Origin: Vallitalea guaymasensis
GTDB taxonomy: Bacteria > Bacillota > Clostridia > Lachnospirales > Vallitaleaceae
Direction: 5' to 3'
Length of the DNA stretch: 64,000 bases
NCBI RefSeq assembly: GCF_018141425.1
Contig: NZ_CP058561.1
Span: 1,178,001-1,242,000 of the forward strand
The translations under genes were made by a program, and so were the position numbers. Positions 56,501 through 64,000 of the stretch are shown one piece after another (within the stretch, counting starts at the first letter, position 1; each line of letters begins with the position of its first letter). The notes under the pieces are model-generated. The model was not told the DNA's origin. It made no database searches and worked only from the letters and a program-made list of their open reading frames with translations.

Positions 56501-59500
56501 TCTGCTCATATTCTGTATTATCCATTATGTTGGCATTTTCTCTCTTATTATTCTCCTCACTTATGGAAGCAAGGTGAATTATTTTATCAATATCATAAGA
56601 GTTGATTGCTTCAAATAATTGTACACAGGATTCTATAGAATTATTGATTCTATAGATTGAATCATCAACCTTCTCATAGGTTTCACCAAGGAATACCTGA
56701 ATCACATTGATTCCTCGTTCAGTTAGAAGCTCTGCCATATGATGCATAGCAAAGTAACTGCTATGGAAAAGCAAATAGGTTTTTCCTGTTTGGCTACCAT
56801 CAAGATTACTTTCCCCATAATCTTCTCTCATCCACTTCATGGTGTAATAGAAACTATCAAAATTAACACTCTCTATCTCATCTGGATCAGAAGGAGGTGG
56901 GAACCAACAATACTCTTTCTTATAAGGATAAGTTGGAAGATGGAGGTGGTATCCTTCCTTATTGTAAAGTTGAAGCCAATCAATATCAGCACCTTTTGTA
57001 TATGCTTCCAACAATTTTTCCATACTCTTTTTATCTCTATTATGTATAACATCTTCTAACAGTTTTTCAGCCTTATGATTCAATACCTTATGTTCTTCCA
57101 CTGTCAATTCAAAATCTTGTCGTACCTTTTTGTTTTCAGAAACAATTGCGTATTTACCTTGATGAATTCTATAATTGTCATCATCACCATTAAGGTAAGC
57201 TTCTAATGAAGAAATAAGTTCATTAATGCTATTGACCCTAAATCCTACTCTATAATTATAGTGACCTCTTCCTGTAGCAAGGGTATATAGTACATCATAA
57301 AGATTCTTTTCTTCATTACTGCAAAGCCATTGTATTAGATTCTGTGCTAGTATTTTCAAACCCTCTTGATATTTCGCAGAAATTACAAATACAGTAGGAG
57401 TATCTTCTATCATTTCTTCATATTCAATCTTTGGTGGTTCCTCAAGAACAATATGACAATTGGTTCCACTCATTCCTAACCCTGTAATTCCAGCTCGTCT
57501 AGGAGTATCTTCTCTCTTCCACTCTCTTTTCAAAGCACTCATATATACAGGTGAATTAATAAAATCAATGTTCTGATTAGGCTCTTGGAAAAATACTGTA
57601 GGAGGCAACTCCCTATACTTCATCATTAACAGTACTTTAATGATACCGCTGATACCAGATGCTTCATTGAGATGTCCTATATTGGGCTTAATTGTTCCTA
57701 ATGCACAGAACTGTTTTTTGTCTGTGAAAGCTTGAAAAGCATGGGTAATACCTTTAACTTCAATTGGGTCACCTAACGCTGTCCCCGTACCATGGGCTTC
57801 AATATAACTAATTGTTTCCGGTTCTATTCCCGATTGAAGCCAAGCCTTTTGTATAACCTCTGATTGAGCAAGGTAATTAGGAGCAGCTATACCAAATGAA
57901 CTTCCATCCTGATTGGAAGAACTTCCTTTAATAACGCCATATACACTATCCTTATCCTCCAAAGCTTTTGATAGAGGTTTTAATAAGATAGCTCCAACTC
58001 CTTCTCCAACGGCAGTCCCCATAGCTCCTTCTGAAAAAGATCTTGTCTTTTCTTCACTGGATTCAAATCCAACTGTAAATCCACCAGCTAAAGGAGACAT
58101 GGTTATGGATGCTCCTCCAACCAATGCCATATCGCATTCTCCACTTCGTATTTGTTGACATGCTGTATGCATGGCTACTAACGAAGATGAACAAGCTGTA
58201 TCAATAACCATAGTTGGTCCTTTCAAATCATTTACATAAGCAATTCGGCTTGCTGCCATACTTACTTGATTCACTGGTAATGACTCTCCGAATAATTCTG
58301 CATCCAATTCATACAAGATACGGCTATACAAATTACCTAGATTGGCTGTATAACCTAGAAAAACACCTGTGTTGCTTCCTCTTATTTTCAATCCTCCATA
58401 TCCTGCATCTTCTATAGCACTGTTACAACACTGTAAGAAGAGTCTATTGATAGGATCAATTAATTTGGCTTCTCTTGGTGACATATTAAAGAGTTCATAA
58501 TCAAACTTATTTATTTCATCTAAGTAAGCACATTTGTTAAATCTAATATTATCTTTCTCCATACCCAAATAACGAAAATGTTTTCTTAGATCCTTAGCTC
58601 TTTCTTCTGGTATTTCCCTGACTACACTTACTCCATTAATAATCATTTCCCAATATTCATCTATATTTTTCGCACAAGGTAGATCAATTCCTATACCAAT
58701 GATAGCAACGTCCTTTTCACCGTAGTGTTTTGGTACATTATTAACTCTCTCTTTTGATTCCTTATCTCTTTTAGAGGTTATATCTTGTTTGGAATCTAGA
58801 TACTCTGATAATTGCCTTACGCTAGGATAAGCAAATAAATCTGTTAATTGTAACCTTTCTGGATAATACTCATTTATGATATTGAAAATATGCCCCATTA
58901 GAATAGAATCTGCACCCATTTCAAAAAAGTTGTCATTGATATCAATTTCTTCATATCCCAATACTTCTTGACAGGCATGAGCAATCTTAACTTCGATATC
59001 ACTATACTGGGAATCACCAGTACCTGATATCATCTTTGGCCTATCCGTAACATTTTTTTTCTTATTCTTATCCTTCAATGCAGCCAATTGATCCATAATA
59101 TACTCTGAATACTTAATAGGATAATTGTTCATCATCAAAGCTATTGGACTATCAAAATTCAACTCTCCAATAATTATATTCGTATAATCTGATCCTAAAA
59201 CATCTAGAAAGCCTTTTATTCCGTCTTTAGTTTTAATTGTCTTGAATAATGTATCAACAGTAAAATTATGCTCTACTGACATACCTATTTCAGACCATGT
59301 TGCCCAATTTATAGTATATGTCTTACCACATCTGTTAGCCTTCCTATATTGACAAAAGTAATCAAGATAGGTATTTGCCGCAGTATAAGCAGATAATTCA
59401 ATACTACTGAAAACAGTGGCAATAGATGAATATAGAACAAAAAAGTCCAGGTTATCTTCTTTAGTTAATTGATCCAGATTCCAGGTACCATATACTTTTG

Positions 59501-62390
59501 GCTTAAGCATTGCATCAATATCTTCTACGGTGGTACTTTCAATTAATCTTCCCCCACCTATTCCAGCTGCATGAATGACACCGTTTATTTTTCCATATTT
59601 CTTTCTGACTGTAGTTAATATTTCTTCCATTCTATCATATTTAGATATGTCAGCTTTGTAATATTCTATGTTTTTAGACAAGTGAGCCAATGTAGTATAT
59701 CTATTATATTTCTCTAGCATTTTTTCCTGACCTGGATCAATATCCCCACTAGTAACAAGCTCACTTCGACCTATAACTATGAGTGTAGTGTCTTTTGTTG
59801 TTTCACAGATTTTCTTGGCTGTCTCATAACCGATTCCACCTAATCCTCCAGTAACAATATAAACACCTGAATCAATTAATAATTCACTACTATCTTGACC
59901 TGATGGTATGATTTCTTTTAACCTTTCAACATACCTTATATTGTTTCGATAGACTACAACCTCTTCTTTGTTCTTGGAATTTATTTCTTGAATAATATAA
60001 TCAAGTGTTGTCTCATAATCATAATCAACAAAGCAAAACTTGATTTTCTTCAATTCTTTACTTATACATTTACCTAATCCTAAAGCTGTCGTATTTTGAG
60101 GATTGATTACTTCTTCGTCGCCAGTAATACTAATACCATTTTTTGATAAAACCACTAATTTAACATTTTCCTGATTTTCATTATTACTAATTAATTTAGC
60201 CAACCATAATAATGTATGCAGATTATTCTCCTGCATAATCATAAGCTTATCCATATCTTCTGTATTACACTCATATAATGAATATATGATGTGAGAAACT
60301 TTCTTCATCTTCTCCAGAATTTCTTCCTTTTGTTGTTCTAGTGCATGGACATTTTTTAATAAAACAGTGTCTCCATTGCTTTTTTTCTTCAATACCCCTT
60401 GTTTTAGGTCTTCTATCTGACTTTCGTCCCAGCCAATAATCAATATATTTTCTGGAGCATTGTTTACATTCATAATATGTTCCATTTGGAAATCTTTGGT
60501 ATAGTATAATTTTTTCTTATTTTTGTAGACTTTCTTAGGCAACCATAAGCTTGTTGGTTGGAATGGGTATACTGGCAAATGAATATGCATACCTTTATAT
60601 TCTCCATACATTTTTTCCCATTGTGGAGTAGCTCCCAAAACGAAATACTCACATACTTCTTCCAAGTCTTTCCTTTCCAAGGTCTCAGCCTCTAATAATC
60701 CATTAAGCTTACCTGTTAATTCATCCATTTGTTTTAACATAGCTTTTCGGCTCTTATAATCACTATTATCTCTTACTATCATGTGATAATATATCTCTTG
60801 GTCTGGGTATTCAATTAATCCATTGTTATCAATATGTTTTAATTTCCTTAACAAGTCTTCCTTGCTGGTTACGACAAAGGCTATTCTCCTATCATAGATA
60901 TCATTATATAGATTGACATTGTAACAAAAATTATAATAATCAACTTCTTCATAGTTTTCTCTTATATACTCCAAATACTGCCTGATCTTAGCCTTAAGAC
61001 TATACTCTGATTTTGCAGCTATACTTATGAGTGTTGGTTTGTCAACCGTCTTCCTATTCTCTTCTTCACAGTTGTTATAGGCTTCCAATACAACATGGCA
61101 ATTGGTTCCGCTTAAACCAAAAGCACTAACTCCTGCAATGTATTTTTTCCCATTATCTATGTAACTTCTTGCTTCCGTATTTACATAGACAGGTGAGTTG
61201 ATAAAATCAATGTTCGTGTTAGGTGACATAAAATTGATTGTAGGAGGAATTGTTTTATGTCTCATAGATGCTACCACTTTTAATAATGCAGCTAATCCTG
61301 AGCATTCATACATATGTCCTAAATTACTTTTTGATGACCCAATAGCACAAAACTGTTTTTTATCAGTAAATCTGCAAAAAGCTTTATTGATGCCTTGTAT
61401 CTCAATGGGATCACCTAATCCTGTAGCTGTTCCATGTGCTTCAATGTACTGTATATCTTCTGGATTAATATTCGCTTTGTTCCAAGCATCCACCATTACA
61501 TCAGATTGAGCTGTTGGATTAGGTGCTGTTAATCCTGAAGCTGTTCCATCGTGATTAATGGAACTTGATTTGATAACTGCATATATAAGGTCTCCATCTT
61601 TTTCTGCCAAATCTAGTGGCTTCACAAGAACGGTACAACACCCTTCACCCATAGAAGAGCCATCTGCTCCTGAATCAAAGGTTCTTGTCTTACCATCTAG
61701 TGCCTCTATCCCTATTTTCATGTTATCCAAAATCAGAGGCAAGACATTAAGCTTAAGACCTCCTGCTACAGCCATTTCACAATTACCTGATAAGATATGC
61801 TCACAAGCCTCATGAAGAGCAACAAGAGCTGAAGAACATGCTGTATCCATAACCATAGTAGGGCCTTTCAAATCCAGCAGATGTGCAATTCTTGATGGTA
61901 TAAGCGGTGCCATATTACCAGTCATTGAATAAGGTAATAAATCTGGATGATTCAATGCTATATCGACAATATAATTATCCTTTAAGGACGATGAGGTATA
62001 ACCTAGAAATACCCCTGTTTTTGATTGCTTGAGTCTCTCAGCCGTATAGCCTGCATCATCAAATGTATTTCGTATGGTTTCTAAAAAAATACGTTGAGCT
62101 GGGTCCATTAATGAAGCCTCTCGTGGTGAGAGCTGAAAAAATTCATTATCAAATTCATCAATTCTTCCGATATAAGAACCTTGATAGAATTTTGGTTCTT
62201 CGCCACTATCATTAAAAATGTTGACTAACCCCTCCACACCTTTGGCTCTATATTTTGGAAAGTCCTCAGTACAGCCTATTTTGTTCTTGATAATTTCCCA
62301 ATATTCTTCTAAATCCCTAGCACAAGATATTTTTAATCCGATACCAATAATAGCAATATCTTTTCTTGGTTCTTTCCTCTTATTTTCCAT
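53577..62390 (-). CDS. Trans-AT PKS-NRPS megasynthase KS-KR-ACP-KS-KR-ACP-C
   Basis: The protein is 2937 aa from ATG 62390, which has AGGAGAG upstream. Domains in order: KS1 (about 10-440; Cys185 in DTACSSALV, EAHGTATGLGDP, NLGHMYE), an inter-domain region, KR1 (about 840-1030; GGLGGIG, active Tyr in SAYTAANTY near 1002), ACP1 (Ser near 1161 in GADSIL), KS2 (about 1223-1650; Cys near 1398, EAHGTGTALGDP, NIGHLNE), KR2 (about 2090-2280; GGLGDIG, SDYVGANSY near 2249), ACP2 (Ser near 2441 in GGDSIL) and a condensation domain (about 2505-2937; HHIIIDG near 2630). No GHSxG acyltransferase, dehydratase or thioesterase is present. Each module should add a beta-hydroxy ketide unit from a trans-acting AT; the final C domain joins an amine. 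Confidence 0.9.
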   Translation of the reverse strand: MENKRKEPRKDIAIIGIGLKISCARDLEEYWEIIKNKIGCTEDFPKYRAKGVEGLVNIFNDSGEEPKFYQGSYIGRIDEFDNEFFQLSPREASLMDPAQRIFLETIRNTFDDAGYTAERLKQSKTGVFLGYTSSSLKDNYIVDIALNHPDLLPYSMTGNMAPLIPSRIAHLLDLKGPTMVMDTACSSALVALHEACEHILSGNCEMAVAGGLKLNVLPLILDNMKIGIEALDGKTRTFDSGADGSSMGEGCCTVLVKPLDLAEKDGDLIYAVIKSSSINHDGTASGLTAPNPTAQSDVMVDAWNKANINPEDIQYIEAHGTATGLGDPIEIQGINKAFCRFTDKKQFCAIGSSKSNLGHMYECSGLAALLKVVASMRHKTIPPTINFMSPNTNIDFINSPVYVNTEARSYIDNGKKYIAGVSAFGLSGTNCHVVLEAYNNCEEENRKTVDKPTLISIAAKSEYSLKAKIRQYLEYIRENYEEVDYYNFCYNVNLYNDIYDRRIAFVVTSKEDLLRKLKHIDNNGLIEYPDQEIYYHMIVRDNSDYKSRKAMLKQMDELTGKLNGLLEAETLERKDLEEVCEYFVLGATPQWEKMYGEYKGMHIHLPVYPFQPTSLWLPKKVYKNKKKLYYTKDFQMEHIMNVNNAPENILIIGWDESQIEDLKQGVLKKKSNGDTVLLKNVHALEQQKEEILEKMKKVSHIIYSLYECNTEDMDKLMIMQENNLHTLLWLAKLISNNENQENVKLVVLSKNGISITGDEEVINPQNTTALGLGKCISKELKKIKFCFVDYDYETTLDYIIQEINSKNKEEVVVYRNNIRYVERLKEIIPSGQDSSELLIDSGVYIVTGGLGGIGYETAKKICETTKDTTLIVIGRSELVTSGDIDPGQEKMLEKYNRYTTLAHLSKNIEYYKADISKYDRMEEILTTVRKKYGKINGVIHAAGIGGGRLIESTTVEDIDAMLKPKVYGTWNLDQLTKEDNLDFFVLYSSIATVFSSIELSAYTAANTYLDYFCQYRKANRCGKTYTINWATWSEIGMSVEHNFTVDTLFKTIKTKDGIKGFLDVLGSDYTNIIIGELNFDSPIALMMNNYPIKYSEYIMDQLAALKDKNKKKNVTDRPKMISGTGDSQYSDIEVKIAHACQEVLGYEEIDINDNFFEMGADSILMGHIFNIINEYYPERLQLTDLFAYPSVRQLSEYLDSKQDITSKRDKESKERVNNVPKHYGEKDVAIIGIGIDLPCAKNIDEYWEMIINGVSVVREIPEERAKDLRKHFRYLGMEKDNIRFNKCAYLDEINKFDYELFNMSPREAKLIDPINRLFLQCCNSAIEDAGYGGLKIRGSNTGVFLGYTANLGNLYSRILYELDAELFGESLPVNQVSMAASRIAYVNDLKGPTMVIDTACSSSLVAMHTACQQIRSGECDMALVGGASITMSPLAGGFTVGFESSEEKTRSFSEGAMGTAVGEGVGAILLKPLSKALEDKDSVYGVIKGSSSNQDGSSFGIAAPNYLAQSEVIQKAWLQSGIEPETISYIEAHGTGTALGDPIEVKGITHAFQAFTDKKQFCALGTIKPNIGHLNEASGISGIIKVLLMMKYRELPPTVFFQEPNQNIDFINSPVYMSALKREWKREDTPRRAGITGLGMSGTNCHIVLEEPPKIEYEEMIEDTPTVFVISAKYQEGLKILAQNLIQWLCSNEEKNLYDVLYTLATGRGHYNYRVGFRVNSINELISSLEAYLNGDDDNYRIHQGKYAIVSENKKVRQDFELTVEEHKVLNHKAEKLLEDVIHNRDKKSMEKLLEAYTKGADIDWLQLYNKEGYHLHLPTYPYKKEYCWFPPPSDPDEIESVNFDSFYYTMKWMREDYGESNLDGSQTGKTYLLFHSSYFAMHHMAELLTERGINVIQVFLGETYEKVDDSIYRINNSIESCVQLFEAINSYDIDKIIHLASISEENNKRENANIMDNTEYEQIEESLDNGFYHIINLIKAMINTHYSKNLELIILSQCAYSISKKEKVLYPENAVVLSIGKVIEQEYPNIECRAIDIQDAQDMPLAVDEILTKDRKLYLVGFREGIRYVECFTEETVMPQGDIIREDGNYIVTGGLGDIGIETAKYLSVKGCSSVTLLGRSGFLPREEWNSPDLSDEHKKKTAILREIEENGVRVLIYAVDISDYEGMKQVYQQIKEEVGRVHGIFHSAGIAGAGYILRKEKEEFAQVLAPKVRGTWIIDQLTKDEKLDFIMLYSSAVTFSGEAGQSDYVGANSYLDAFVDYRNARGDRTYVINWVSWKETGMSVRYGINVDTITKAITTSQAIYYLDRLLQSPVRKVIIGQYNINENLLVISDYSRNRISEDIQEKMDHLKKIYMNRHKGDRILTEDGFEVAQVKKGKLLILPHSEKTSHLDMIDELNIDNKVISNEIEDIQDNLCKIYSKILGYDDIDIYDNFFEMGGDSILLTRMHGYIDNLYSDIVNVANLFEYTSIYTLSEFIHDELMKKTVGKEEKEETGILSKYLDSQWTGELSYAQKRMYVVYKRSKNKKIYNNPFAFKLDKMESKENAYHCIKTLMDRHDVLRTSFYFNGKSICQRVEEDIEPDISYYYQEDINDIDYNELLTEFNLGKAPLFKVSVIELGNGGCVLFFDMHHIIIDGYSSSIINRELNDIITESPLAEATYQYKHYIEYEKDFVQSTEYNKMEGYWDERLKGYVRENYLQDFESQDKQDQSGSFSLTLDQELINSLEKVAKTNNASLFAMFLMGINLVIHMFDSSEDVIVGVPCIGRVHEDVMNIVGMFTNTLPMRNYPVADKLLSDFILEMKKNINNDLANQCYPYDRMVEKYRKTHKDGSSNLFNIMFDYESPNMDIVEGERKGSGDIILPVSFAKYDIDIQITNKNSFLVMKVDYSNEFSEEKVHDFIDKYLALLGHITKIKGEEKIGDIVTDVLEGKNIITA

Positions 62391-62403
62391 AATTCTCTCT
62401 CCT

Positions 62404-64000
62404 CTAGCCAATTAGAGTTTCCATTTCTCTTCTAACATTTACTCTCTCCATTATATACTCAGCCAATGTCTCAATGGTGGTATATTCAAAAAGCTCTGCA
62501 ATGGCTATACAATCACCATATTTTATATTAATCGCCATATGTAATTTGGCTATTTGAAGAGAGTTTAGTCCCATAGACATAAATGACCCACTATAATCGA
62601 TTTGGTTATCTACAATATCTTCTAGAGTGTCTGCAATAAAATCCTCAATAGAAGATACATCGCATTCTATAATATTATTAGCCTTATCCATTTCACAAGT
62701 TAATGCAGCTATTTGCTCATCGTAATCACCTTTTATATAATTATTTATCAGCTTATACCGCTGCACTTTTCCACTAACTGTGGTGGGGATATTATCTACC
62801 AAGACAAAATCGTTAATATATATTCCTAAAACATTATTCATATGTGACAATACATTTTTAATTTTACTGACTAGTGTTTCCATAGGAGTGTTCCCTTTGA
62901 TGAAACAAATCACATTATCATTAACATCATCTACATTTTTACGATATCCATGAATAACTATTCTCTCCTCAGTGAATATATTTAGCTTCTGAATGTAACG
63001 TTCAATATCATTATCATAATAATTCTTACCATTATATATAAACATCTCTTTATAACGGGCTGTAATATGTAAATTTCCATCATAGATAAAGCCAATATCA
63101 CCTGTATTGAACCACTCATCAATAAAATTTTCATCCCGTTTACGATTATAATAATTATTTAGTACACACTTTCCTGCAATAAAGATTAAGCCAACACGCC
63201 CATCCTCCAATGTATTACCTTCTAGATCAACTATCTTCAACTTGAAGGCAGGAAGAGGCTTTCCTACACTAATTATTTCTGAAGCCATGGGATCATCATC
63301 CGAAACTATCTCTAAGGTATGACCAATACTCATACTCTCTTTATTAACGGATATTTTCTTTATAAAATCATCATCTGTAGTAACAGAAACACCCAAAGTA
63401 CCTTCTGTTAATCCATATGATGGAGATAATACTTTACGCTGGAAATTACATTCTTTCATGTACTTGGCAAATTCATTACATAAATTGATGGATATAGGTT
63501 CTGCTCCTAAGAACATTGAATGTATACTAGAGAAATCCCACTCATCTTTAACTCCTTTTTCTTGTAATAGTTTAATAATAAAATTAAGATAGAAATTAGT
63601 GCCAGATGTAACGGTTCCTCTTACTTTATTACAGTAATCCAAATAGAATGCTGGATCTTTTACCACATATTGCGTGTCAATGATATGGGCATCACAATTA
63701 TGCCTGATAGGTAGAAATATATTAAAAAATAATCCAAAATTGTGGTATGAAGGAATCCATGTAACGAATACTTCTTCTCCATAAATATGTCGAGATGATA
63801 GAATATCATCAACATTTGTTATAATTCCTTGATTTGTTATCCCCACTCCTTTTAGGTCTTTAGTTGAACCTGATGAAAATTGAATATAAGCTATATCCAA
63901 ACCACTCTCTTCTTTAGATAGAACTAAATCATCTATTTCTGTGACTGGTTCTAAAAACATTTCATCCAGACTTATTGTCATTTCTTCATTCCAGAATACA
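62404..64000 (-). CDS. FAAL-type AMP ligase fused to a carrier domain, 5' truncated
   Basis: The frame is open to the right edge, so the N-terminal part is missing. The visible 530 residues start in the ligase: YIQFSSGSTKDLKGVGITNQGI, FVTWIPSYHNFGLFFNIFLPI, MFLGAEPI and SPSYGLTEGTLGVSV, the pattern of fatty acyl-AMP ligases. The loop has SGSTKDLKG where SGSTGDPKG is usual. A C-terminal carrier domain has GLNSLQIAKLH with the phosphopantetheine Ser. The gene ends 13 bp before the megasynthase start. It most likely activates a carboxylic acid starter and hands it to KS1. The free chain length is unknown. Confidence 0.82.
   Translation of the reverse strand, partial: VFWNEEMTISLDEMFLEPVTEIDDLVLSKEESGLDIAYIQFSSGSTKDLKGVGITNQGIITNVDDILSSRHIYGEEVFVTWIPSYHNFGLFFNIFLPIRHNCDAHIIDTQYVVKDPAFYLDYCNKVRGTVTSGTNFYLNFIIKLLQEKGVKDEWDFSSIHSMFLGAEPISINLCNEFAKYMKECNFQRKVLSPSYGLTEGTLGVSVTTDDDFIKKISVNKESMSIGHTLEIVSDDDPMASEIISVGKPLPAFKLKIVDLEGNTLEDGRVGLIFIAGKCVLNNYYNRKRDENFIDEWFNTGDIGFIYDGNLHITARYKEMFIYNGKNYYDNDIERYIQKLNIFTEERIVIHGYRKNVDDVNDNVICFIKGNTPMETLVSKIKNVLSHMNNVLGIYINDFVLVDNIPTTVSGKVQRYKLINNYIKGDYDEQIAALTCEMDKANNIIECDVSSIEDFIADTLEDIVDNQIDYSGSFMSMGLNSLQIAKLHMAINIKYGDCIAIAELFEYTTIETLAEYIMERVNVRREMETLIG

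Noticed and set aside
53577-62390. Possible cryptic AT or DH domains in the KS-KR spacer regions of the megasynthase
   Set aside because: No GHSxG, no YASH/HAFH and no HxxxGxxxxP motif is seen; the spacers look like post-KS linkers and structural KR halves.
1-64000. tRNA, rRNA, CRISPR arrays, prophage or intact insertion sequences
   Set aside because: No cloverleaf, ribosomal RNA, regularly spaced repeats, phage structural genes or transposase motifs were recognised by eye on either strand.

Overview
The window is AT-rich, low-GC DNA with strong AGGAGG-type ribosome sites, a SleC-like spore cortex-lytic enzyme, a fused rho-rpmE-DUF1385-prmC-prfA block, a class II fructose-bisphosphate aldolase and a type 1B dihydroorotate dehydrogenase with a PyrK subunit. 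Together these point to an anaerobic, spore-forming member of the Clostridia. The mix resembles Vallitalea/Lachnospirales relatives, but I cannot prove the genus from this sequence alone. No tRNA, rRNA, CRISPR array or intact insertion sequence was seen.

Layout. 1-3.3 kb: the tail of a PLP aminotransferase, deoC, a structured small RNA with its own promoter and terminator (6S-like architecture), and sleC. 3.35-9.1 kb: a carbohydrate block on the minus strand, made of a large secreted beta-helix enzyme with NPCBM and CBM6 domains, an AraC regulator and a GH4 alpha-galactosidase. 9.4-19.3 kb: the minus-strand pyrimidine operon pyrC-pyrF-carA-carB-pyrK-pyrD-pyrE. Its leader carries a strong promoter, a PyrR-binding-loop-like hairpin that overlaps the ribosome site of a 51-codon leader ORF, and an intrinsic terminator that overlaps the end of that ORF. 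Its intergenic gaps hold long perfect-stem inverted-repeat elements, two of which share a conserved loop box with compensated stem changes. 19.4-22.2 kb: a CPA-type antiporter, two PII-like proteins and a CBS protein. 22.5-30.4 kb: the translation/termination cluster, fba, and mgtE behind a structured leader RNA. 30.7-33.6 kb: an ExbB/ExbD-like trio and degV. 33.7-45.8 kb: a secreted beta-propeller protein, small spore-former proteins, an ABC exporter, a YeiH transporter with a LysR regulator, two P-loop ATPases, KptA, and degraded small ORFs.

46.2-64 kb is a biosynthetic gene cluster running off the right edge. On the minus strand a FAAL-type AMP ligase fused to a carrier feeds a 2937-aa KS-KR-ACP-KS-KR-ACP-C megasynthase without AT domains. 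It is followed by a stand-alone carrier protein, two ABC exporter half-transporters, an amino acid:[carrier protein] ligase related to class II aminoacyl-tRNA synthetases, and a BtrH-like protein. A second BtrH-like gene lies convergently on the plus strand. The simplest reading is a lipid-like starter, two ketide extensions with a trans-acting acyltransferase, then condensation with an amino acid. That amino acid would be loaded onto the free carrier by the synthetase-like ligase rather than by an NRPS adenylation domain. The ABC pair would export the product and the BtrH-like proteins may perform acyl transfer or release. This is the strongest candidate for an undescribed system in the window.
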